Of a DNA stretch of 32,187 nt, positions 24,818 to 30,528 are shown piece after piece; the first letter of the stretch is position 1, and the number at the start of each line of letters is the position of its first letter. A program made the position numbers and the translations under genes. The stretch is taken from assembly GCA_021791455.1 (NCBI GenBank), contig JAJYWM010000324.1, forward strand, positions 1-32,187, given 5' to 3'. This DNA is from a bacterium (GTDB lineage Bacteria > Chloroflexota > Dormibacteria > UBA8260 > Bog-877). The notes below the pieces were generated by a model that saw nothing but the letters and a program-made list of their open reading frames with translations, had not been told where the DNA came from and searched no databases.

Positions 24818-25372
24818 GTGGCCAGTCGCCTACGCTGGCTGATGGCTGCCGTGGCCGTCCTGGTGGTGGCGCCCGTCCTCAGCGTCGCAGCAACTCAGGG
24901 AACGGCGGCCCCGGCGTCCGCCGCCCCGGCCGCGATCAGCAGGATCGCCTTCCAGGCCCGAGCCATCCTGTCGCCCACCAGCTATGAGGTGACGATGCCG
25001 CTCCAGGAGGCCAAGGTGACCCCGCCACCTCCACCTCCACCCGCCGTTTCGGCCAACGCCTCGCTGCCTTACGGCAGCTCCTTCTGGCAGCCGGTGGCCG
25101 AGCCCCCGATCGGGACGATCAAGCAGATCATCTGGGCCGCGGGACAGCGGTACAACGTCTCCTACACCTGGCTCCTGTCCGTGGCAGAGTGTGAGTCCGG
25201 CCTGGATCCCACCGACGTGAACCGATCGTCGGGAGCCAGCGGGCTGTTCCAGTTCATGCCAGCCACCTTCTACGGCCACGGTGGCACCGACATTTGGAAC
25301 CCAACCCAGCAGGCCGATATCGCTGCCAAGATGTTCTCGATCGGAGAGTCCTCGGAGTGGGTGTGCAAGTAG
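24818..25372 (+). CDS. Secreted lytic transglycosylase (SLT-like)
   Basis: This protein of about 184 residues has a signal peptide, a short Pro-rich linker and a C-terminal lysozyme-like domain. AECESGLDPTDVN holds the likely catalytic Glu, and GASGLFQFMPATFYGHGG is the usual SLT block, so it should cleave the glycan strands of peptidoglycan. The start is uncertain. GTG 24818 gives a signal peptide with Arg residues before the hydrophobic core (ASRLRWLMAAVAVLVV). ATG 24842 is 5 bases after TACGCT and fits the leaderless pattern less well. The gene follows the CHAP hydrolase at 50 bp and its stop TAG forms part of the next gene's -10. Confidence 0.8.
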   Translation: MASRLRWLMAAVAVLVVAPVLSVAATQGTAAPASAAPAAISRIAFQARAILSPTSYEVTMPLQEAKVTPPPPPPPAVSANASLPYGSSFWQPVAEPPIGTIKQIIWAAGQRYNVSYTWLLSVAECESGLDPTDVNRSSGASGLFQFMPATFYGHGGTDIWNPTQQADIAAKMFSIGESSEWVCK

Positions 25373-25375
25373 ACT
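25370..25375 (+). promoter_or_regulatory. -10 element TAGACT made from the transglycosylase stop codon
   Basis: The TAG stop and the next three bases read TAGACT, followed by 7 bases and the GTG at 25383. It is the main reason to accept the small downstream gene. Confidence 0.55.
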
Positions 25376-25382
25376 GACCGTA

Positions 25383-25601
25383 GTGCGGTTGCTCTCCCAA
25401 CTCTTGTTGAGTCGGCGGTGGCAGGAGTCCAGCTTTCGCAAGGATGCGGCGGCCATGGTGCTGCTGATCGGGTCTTTCTTCGGCCATCAGCCACCCCACA
25501 TCGAGCCCCTGCCAACGGTGATCGGGACGCCCCTGGGGCATGACCCAGATGCCGACGAGGTCGAGGTGCGGCTCCCGGATTCTCAGCGGCCACTCCCATA
25601 G
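25383..25601 (+). CDS. Small 72-aa protein, unknown function
   Basis: This small gene fills the gap between the transglycosylase and the M20 peptidase. It begins with a GTG 7 bases after TAGACT, a spacing shared with seven other genes here. The N-terminal half is basic with a short hydrophobic stretch (AAAMVLLIGSFFG near residues 23-35), and the C-terminal half is polar with a PPHIEPLPTVIGTPLG segment. I recognise no family. Its stop TAG forms the -10 of the next gene. Confidence 0.5.
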   Translation: MRLLSQLLLSRRWQESSFRKDAAAMVLLIGSFFGHQPPHIEPLPTVIGTPLGHDPDADEVEVRLPDSQRPLP

Positions 25602-25604
25602 AAT
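25599..25604 (+). promoter_or_regulatory. -10 element TAGAAT, leaderless start for the M20 peptidase
   Basis: TAGAAT is followed by CGTTCG (6 bases) and the GTG at 25611. Its TAG is the stop codon of the small upstream ORF. Confidence 0.6.
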
Positions 25605-25610
25605 CGTTCG

Positions 25611-26774
25611 GTGGCTGCTAGCGAATTCGCTGCTGGCACCCGCCTGGGCTGGCTCACGGAGCGTCGGCCCAGGTGGGTGGAGATCTTGGAGCAGCTGGTT
25701 GTGCTGGAGTCTCCCAGTGGAGACCGAGCTCGGCTCCGGGCGGTGAGCGAAGCAGTGCGGGATCTCGCTGCCGCACTCTTCGCTCCCGAGGAGCTGGAGA
25801 TCGTCGAGGAGTTTGGTGTGCCGGCCGTCCGGGCGCACATGGGAGCCGGGGAGGGGCCAGCCACCCTCCTCCTGTGTCATCTCGACACGGTCTGGGAGGT
25901 CGGGGCGTTCCAGCCCCTCTACCAAGAGGCGGACGGAAGGGCAAGTGGCCCTGGGGTGTTCGACATGAAGGGTGGGGTCGTGATCGCTCTCGCTGCCCTG
26001 GCAGCCCTGCGCGCCCTGGGTCCCGGCGAGGTCCGGGCAACTCTGCTGTGCACCGGCGACGAGGAGCTGGGCAGTGCCGGGTCCAGAGCCCTGATCGAGG
26101 CCGAAGCCCGTAAGGCTGGCGCGGTCTTGGTCCTAGAGGCTCCGGCCGGCACGGCGGTCAAGGTCGCTCGCAAGGGTGTGGGCACATATCACCTGCGCAT
26201 GAAGGGGCGGGCGGCGCACGCTGGCCTGGAGCCCGAGCGGGGCGTCAACGCGGTGGTGGAGCTTGCTTCCCTGATCCCGCAAGTGGCGGCGCTCGCCCGC
26301 CCAGACCACGGCACGACGGTCACCCCCACAGTGTTCCAAGGGGGCGGGCGAGTCAACGTGGTCCCCGCGGCAGCTGAGCTGCAAGTCGACGTGCGCTTCG
26401 CCACTTTTGCTGAGGCGGACCGGGTCGATCGAGCCATGAGGTCGCTTGTTGCCGCGGACCCGGAGGCGACCATGACCGTAGGCGGGGGGCCCAACCGCCC
26501 TCCCATGGAGAGAGGCGCCTCCCGCGACCTTTTCAAAGTTGCCGCCCGGGAGGCCGCGGAATTGGGCCTTCCCGCCCTGGAGGGGACCAGCGTCGGCGGG
26601 GGGAGTGACGGCAACTTCACGGCTGCCCTCGGGATTCCCACCCTGGACGGTATGGGGATCGTGGGCGGCAACGCTCACGCCGCCGGAGAATGGGCTGAAA
26701 CCAGCAGCATCGCGCCCAGGGCCGCCCTGGTCGCCGGCTTGGTCAGAGCAATTTCTGAAGGAGCTTTGGGGTGA
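25611..26774 (+). CDS. M20-family metallopeptidase (CPG2-like), possible N-succinyl-amino-acid hydrolase
   Basis: This 387-aa enzyme is a two-zinc amidohydrolase of family M20. Zinc ligands are visible: H90 in CHLDTVW, D118 in FDMKGG, E152 of the TGDEELG pair (E151 being the likely base), E176 in VLEAPAG, and a His in GGNAHAAGE near residue 362. A dimerisation domain interrupts the catalytic fold (near residues 185-300). It resembles glutamate carboxypeptidase and acetylornithine deacetylase relatives. The next gene is an OSBS/N-succinylamino-acid racemase sharing a GTGA overlap, as in Geobacillus loci where the M20 partner is an N-succinyl-L-amino-acid hydrolase, so that substrate is the best guess here. 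Confidence 0.87.
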   Translation: MAASEFAAGTRLGWLTERRPRWVEILEQLVVLESPSGDRARLRAVSEAVRDLAAALFAPEELEIVEEFGVPAVRAHMGAGEGPATLLLCHLDTVWEVGAFQPLYQEADGRASGPGVFDMKGGVVIALAALAALRALGPGEVRATLLCTGDEELGSAGSRALIEAEARKAGAVLVLEAPAGTAVKVARKGVGTYHLRMKGRAAHAGLEPERGVNAVVELASLIPQVAALARPDHGTTVTPTVFQGGGRVNVVPAAAELQVDVRFATFAEADRVDRAMRSLVAADPEATMTVGGGPNRPPMERGASRDLFKVAAREAAELGLPALEGTSVGGGSDGNFTAALGIPTLDGMGIVGGNAHAAGEWAETSSIAPRAALVAGLVRAISEGALG

Positions 26775-27898
26775 GAGTTGACGAACTGGCGGCGCTGAAG
26801 ATCGAGCGGGCGCGCCTCAGGGTGGTGTCGCTGCCTCTGGTCTCTCCCTTTACGACCAGCTTCGGGACTCAAACCGAACGGCGGGCCCTGCTCGTCGAGC
26901 TCTTCTCGGACGGACTGGTGGGCAGAGGCGAGTCAGCGGCGGGGATAGATCCCGGCTACTCGGGAGAGACCTACCGTACTGACATGGAGGCGCTGCGACG
27001 CCACATCCTGCCCTCGGTCGTCGGGCACCCGCAGGCCAACGTCGACGAGCAGAGGCAGCGGTACGCCTGGGTGCGGGGCTACAACATGGCCAAGGCCGCA
27101 GTGGAGATGGCCCTCCTGGACCTGGCGGGGCAGGCTCATAGCCTCAGTTTGGCGGCGATTCTGGGAGGCTCCAAGAAGCGAATTCCGTGTGGTGTCAGCA
27201 TCGGCATCCAAGCCTCCATTCCGGCCACTCTCGACGCCATCGAGGGGTACCTGGCCAAGGGTTACCAGCGGGTCAAGCTCAAGTGCAAGCCGGGGTACGA
27301 TCTGCAACTGGCGGAGGCGGTTCGGAGCCGTTTTCCCGACACTCCGATCATGCTGGATGCCAACAGCGCCTACACCCTTGAGGATGCGCCAAGGTTGCGC
27401 GGCCTCGACCAGTATCGGCTGATGATGATCGAACAGCCGCTGCCGCACGACGACCTCATCGACCACGCCGCGCTTCAGCATCTGCTGCAAACACCGATCT
27501 GCCTCGACGAGAGCGTGGAGTCGCTTGCCGATCTGCGCGCCGCCCTGGCGCTCGGCTCGGGCCAAATTCTCAACATAAAGCTGGGCCGGGTCGGCGGCCT
27601 GCTCCCCGCGCGTGAGATCCACGACAGCTGCAAGGAGGCTGGGTGGCCCGTTTGGTGCGGAGGCATGTTGGAGACGGGCATCGGCCGAGCAGCCAACCTG
27701 GCCCTGGCGTCACTCGAGGGCTTCACCCTGCCTGGGGACACCTCCGCCAGTGATCGATACTTCACCAGGGATCTGCTGGAGGAACCGTTCGCCCTGGCCG
27801 CCGACGGCACGCTTCCGGTCCCGGACGGTCCCGGGCTGGGCATTGCGGTGGACCAGAGGCGGCTTGATGAGGCCACCGTGGCGCTGGAGGAGGTCTGA
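26771..27898 (+). CDS. menC: o-Succinylbenzoate synthase / N-succinylamino-acid racemase
   Basis: This 375-aa enolase-superfamily enzyme belongs to the OSBS/NSAR group. Catalytic lysines are K171 in VKLKCKPG and K270 in LNIKLGRVGG; metal ligands are D196 (MLDANSAY), E221 (MMIEQPL) and D246 (CLDESVE). WCGGMLETGIGRAANLALAS and TLPGDTSASDRYF are characteristic of the NSAR branch, which can racemise N-succinyl amino acids as well as make o-succinylbenzoate for menaquinone. No other men genes are nearby, and the upstream M20 peptidase points to amino-acid racemisation. The symbol menC therefore describes family rather than proven role. Starts with GTG in a GTGA overlap. Confidence 0.88.
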   Translation: MRVDELAALKIERARLRVVSLPLVSPFTTSFGTQTERRALLVELFSDGLVGRGESAAGIDPGYSGETYRTDMEALRRHILPSVVGHPQANVDEQRQRYAWVRGYNMAKAAVEMALLDLAGQAHSLSLAAILGGSKKRIPCGVSIGIQASIPATLDAIEGYLAKGYQRVKLKCKPGYDLQLAEAVRSRFPDTPIMLDANSAYTLEDAPRLRGLDQYRLMMIEQPLPHDDLIDHAALQHLLQTPICLDESVESLADLRAALALGSGQILNIKLGRVGGLLPAREIHDSCKEAGWPVWCGGMLETGIGRAANLALASLEGFTLPGDTSASDRYFTRDLLEEPFALAADGTLPVPDGPGLGIAVDQRRLDEATVALEEV

Positions 27899-27983
27899 GT
27901 CCGGTGATCGACGGGCCTGAGCTTGGCGATCCGTTTTCTGGGCTCTCAACCGCCCTGGCCCCACCCGGGCTGTTCGGTGCACC

Positions 27984-28631
27984 ATGAGTTTGGTGGTGGT
28001 GGTGGGGGATCAGGATCTTTACCAGCGCACTCGGCAGCTCCTGCCGAACTTCCAGGTGATCGGCCTCGTCGACGAGCCTGAGTTGGCCGACCCGGTCACA
28101 AGCGTGGGACCGATCCGCTCCCTGATCGACAGCACCAACACCCCAGACGCGGTCGTCAGCGGGGGGAGCCCCGGGTTCACGGTGTTGAGTCAGATCGCGC
28201 AGCTGTCACCCAGCCGCTGCTATGTATACCCCGGCGAGGCCGCCGGGTGGCCGCCCGACACCCTGCGATGGATTGCTGAGGCGACTGGAATGAGCCTGCT
28301 GCCTCAGCTGGAGAGTCTGCCCGCGGCCATTCTGGCGCGGGGCGCGGTGCCGGCTGGGCCGGCCGACCCGCCGCTTCCTGCGCCACCGCCGCAGGCATCC
28401 ACGCCGACCGCTCGTAAGCCGGACGGCCGCGGAGTCCCCACGGCTGGCGGAGGCGACTATTCGTGGGCTGACGCGACCCCGGTGCAGGTTCCCCCGCCTC
28501 CTGTGTCGCTGGACAAGGACCCAGTTCCCGGCCCTCCGCAGGTGATCGATGCCGGCCCAGCCCCGCGAGCGCCCGAGACCGCCTACCTGCCCACCGATGT
28601 GCTGCGGCCCCTCCGGCCCCGGGACAATTGA
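27984..28631 (+). CDS. Receiver-like N-terminal domain plus Pro-rich tail, unknown function
   Basis: I do not recognise a family for this 215-aa protein. The first 125 or so residues look like an alpha/beta fold (MSLVVVVGDQDLYQRTRQLLP start, then later strand-like CYVYPGEAAG), similar in feel to the pseudo-receiver domains of CpaE-type proteins, but without the phosphoacceptor Asp. The rest is rich in Pro, Ala and Gly with no fold. The ATG overlaps the stop of a possible 27-aa ORF (27904-27987). It begins a run of three small unknown genes before folB and a second PrgI/VirB4 pair. Confidence 0.6.
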   Translation: MSLVVVVGDQDLYQRTRQLLPNFQVIGLVDEPELADPVTSVGPIRSLIDSTNTPDAVVSGGSPGFTVLSQIAQLSPSRCYVYPGEAAGWPPDTLRWIAEATGMSLLPQLESLPAAILARGAVPAGPADPPLPAPPPQASTPTARKPDGRGVPTAGGGDYSWADATPVQVPPPPVSLDKDPVPGPPQVIDAGPAPRAPETAYLPTDVLRPLRPRDN

Positions 28632-28637
28632 CGCTCG

Positions 28638-29045
28638 ATGCCCAGCATTCCCCTGCGCCGCCGGGCCCAGAGCTCAGAGCTGCCAAGCCGCTGCAGATCA
28701 GAGCTCCAACGCATCCTAGCGACCCTGGACGACGCCGCCATGACGGGGAATCTGGCACGCCTTGGCCAGGCCTTCTCGGGGGACGCTCTGAGCGAGATCA
28801 GGGCCCGCTTCCATGCCTATCAGATGGCGGGGATCCAAGTGAGCCCCTTTCGCGAGGCATTACATGTTGAGATGAGCCCAGATAGGTTCCCGGACGGGCT
28901 GCACCTAAGGGTCCAGTATCGGGATCGGACGAGCTTTCTGTGCTCGGGCGCTCAACCGGCCACGGCCAACGACCCGGTGCAGCTCTCAATTGTCCTGGAC
29001 ACGGGAAGCGATCCCTGGCGCGTCGCCACGATCTCAGAGGATTGA
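28638..29045 (+). CDS. NTF2/Tim44-like domain protein, unknown function
   Basis: This 135-aa protein has a helical N-terminus (LQRILATLDDAAMTGNLARLG) and a beta-rich C-terminal half (LHVEMSPDRF, then LHLRVQYRDRTSF, then VQLSIVLDTGSDPWRVATI) that fits an NTF2/Tim44-like domain. There is no signal peptide or membrane span. VirB8-like proteins of secretion systems share this fold, but lack of a membrane anchor makes that role unlikely for this protein alone. It starts 6 bp after the previous gene ends. Confidence 0.6.
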   Translation: MPSIPLRRRAQSSELPSRCRSELQRILATLDDAAMTGNLARLGQAFSGDALSEIRARFHAYQMAGIQVSPFREALHVEMSPDRFPDGLHLRVQYRDRTSFLCSGAQPATANDPVQLSIVLDTGSDPWRVATISED

Positions 29046-29072
29046 CCACAGGAAGGCCCGGACGGCACGTGC

Positions 29073-29078
29073 TAGGCT
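29073..29078 (+). promoter_or_regulatory. -10 element TAGGCT with leader, for the acidic KOW-like gene
   Basis: TAGGCT lies in the gap between 29045 and the next gene. A start would fall near 29085, giving a leader of about 50 bases that contains AAGGAG and GGGAG. No well-spaced -35 is present; a TTGACC at 29042 is 25 bases away, too far. Confidence 0.35.
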
Positions 29079-29137
29079 GAATTATTCTCACGCGGGCCAC
29101 GGCCTGCAAGGAGCCATCGACGGGATTGGGAGCACCC

Positions 29138-29596
29138 TTGGCCAAAGACTCGCCGGAAGAAGACATTCAAGAACCGCGACCAAGGGCCGACGGCCTGGAG
29201 AGACAGGCGGCCCTCGACGAAGACGAGATCGGATCGGAGGAGGAGGTGGTCGTCGAAGCGGACGAAGCCCTGGTCGAGGAGGTGGTGCCCGCGAGGCCCC
29301 CGACCCGCACCTCCCCGCCACGTCCCTGGGGAGGCAACCGAGGCAACCTCTCTGCGGAGGATCTCTCTCCCGAGGAACTCACCCCTGAAATGCGCTGGCC
29401 CCCGGGTAGCTGGGTACGGGTCACCGATGTCCACCGCCACAGCACCGGAGAGCCCATCGGAACGATAGCGGTTGGGGATGTCGGGCAGGTGACAGCCGCT
29501 CTATCGCAGACTCTGGTGGTGCTGTTCCCGACCCGGGACAACCGACGCGAGGTGATCCACATCGACTCCATCGAGGCGGTCGACGCCCCGGAGTGA
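29138..29596 (+). CDS. Acidic protein with SH3/KOW-like C-terminal domain, unknown function
   Basis: This protein of about 152 residues has an acidic, disordered N-terminal half (repeated Glu/Asp around DEDEIGSEEEVVVEADEALV) and a compact C-terminal beta domain (WPPGSWVRVTDVHRHSTGEP, then GTIAVGDVGQVTAALSQTLVVLFP) that resembles an SH3-like or KOW-like fold. I do not know its function. I use the TTG at 29138 with GGGAG five bases upstream; TTG 29126 is 12 bases from AAGGAG and is possible. Its stop overlaps folB as GTGA. Confidence 0.6.
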   Translation: MAKDSPEEDIQEPRPRADGLERQAALDEDEIGSEEEVVVEADEALVEEVVPARPPTRTSPPRPWGGNRGNLSAEDLSPEELTPEMRWPPGSWVRVTDVHRHSTGEPIGTIAVGDVGQVTAALSQTLVVLFPTRDNRREVIHIDSIEAVDAPE

Positions 29597-30039
29597 GCAC
29601 CCCAACCTCAGGTCAAGGGAACGCGCCGAAGCTCCACGCTCACGAGGGGCCGGCCACGGATGATCCGGTGCTGCCCCCTGGGCCGCTTCCGGGCAGGCTT
29701 CTACTCCACGGGCTGAGATTCTTCGGGCACCACGGCGACGGCGAGCCGGAGCGCCGCCTGGGGGGCCACTTCGTGGTGGACGTTGAGCTGACGGTGGACC
29801 TGTCGGAGGCGGCGAGGTCCGACCGCCTCGCGGACACGGTCCCATATCCGCTGGCCCACGAGGTGGCCCGGCGGATCACCGAGGAAGGCGAGTATCACCT
29901 GTTGGAGGCTCTGGCCGCCCGGATCGCCGCCGCCGAACTGGCCCTGCCAGGGGTGCTCGGGGTCCGCGTCAGGGTCACCAAGCAGCCCCGACTTCCCCAA
30001 CAGACGGTCGGATTCGCAGTGGAGCTCGCCCTTCCCTGA
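29593..30039 (+). CDS. folB: Dihydroneopterin aldolase
   Basis: This 148-aa protein converts 7,8-dihydroneopterin to 6-hydroxymethyl-dihydropterin in folate synthesis. The family start is LLLHGLRFFGHHGDGEPERRLGGHF near residues 36-60, then VVDVELTVDL, the conserved Glu in YHLLEALAARIA near residue 105, and the catalytic Lys K130 in RVRVTKQPRLP. About 30 extra residues precede the domain, so a later start is possible. It shares a GTGA overlap with the acidic gene. No other folate genes are in the window; the next genes are secretion components. Confidence 0.85.
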   Translation: MSTPTSGQGNAPKLHAHEGPATDDPVLPPGPLPGRLLLHGLRFFGHHGDGEPERRLGGHFVVDVELTVDLSEAARSDRLADTVPYPLAHEVARRITEEGEYHLLEALAARIAAAELALPGVLGVRVRVTKQPRLPQQTVGFAVELALP

Positions 30040-30192
30040 CGCCCGGGACCCCGGCTCTCCCCGCTGAGCCCGGTTCCTGCGAGGAGGTCGGGGGCGGGTG
30101 CCCTGCCCCGTGGTTGACGTCGCCGTCGCCGGGCCTCCGGCGGACTTACACACAAGTGCTCCTCGACCCTCGCAAGCTGAGGTTGAATCCAA

Positions 30193-30525
30193 ATGTCAGG
30201 GACCACCTTCACTGATTCGTCGCCCCATGAAGAGGTAATCGCCTGGGGCCTGCCGGCGGGCCGTCTCGCCTTGGTCGCCGGCGCGACCCTACTGGCCGCC
30301 GCCTGCCTACATCTCCCGGGGCCGAATCTTGAACGGCTGGCGGCGGGGACCATCACTCTCCTTTGCGGCTGTGGCCTGGGATGGATCCGCGTTCAGGGAG
30401 TTCCCCTGGCGACCTGGGCCCTGAGGGCCACGAGAGCGGTGTGGCGTACCCGGCTTGAGGCGCGGTGCAGCCCCACCCGGTGGCGCTGCGTGGACGAGAC
30501 GACGAGCTGCCCCAGTGGCACCTAG
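30193..30525 (+). CDS. Second PrgI-like type IV secretion membrane protein
   Basis: This 110-aa protein has two membrane spans (near residues 20-41 and 46-67) and a basic C-terminal tail, and stands three bases before a VirB4-like gene, the same pairing as at 16285-18908. A GAGG precedes the ATG by 9 bases. The 153-bp gap upstream contains GC-rich repeats and no clear promoter. Family assignment rests on size, topology and neighbour rather than a strong motif. Confidence 0.65.
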   Translation: MSGTTFTDSSPHEEVIAWGLPAGRLALVAGATLLAAACLHLPGPNLERLAAGTITLLCGCGLGWIRVQGVPLATWALRATRAVWRTRLEARCSPTRWRCVDETTSCPSGT

Positions 30526-30528
30526 GCA

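Noticed and set aside
29042..29078. TTGACC with TAGGCT as a -35/-10 pair
   Set aside because: The spacer is 25 bases, too long for a normal promoter. Only the -10 was kept, at low confidence.
30114..30151. TTGACG with TTACAC as a promoter for the second PrgI-like gene
   Set aside because: The spacer is 26 bases and the second hexamer does not match TANNNT.
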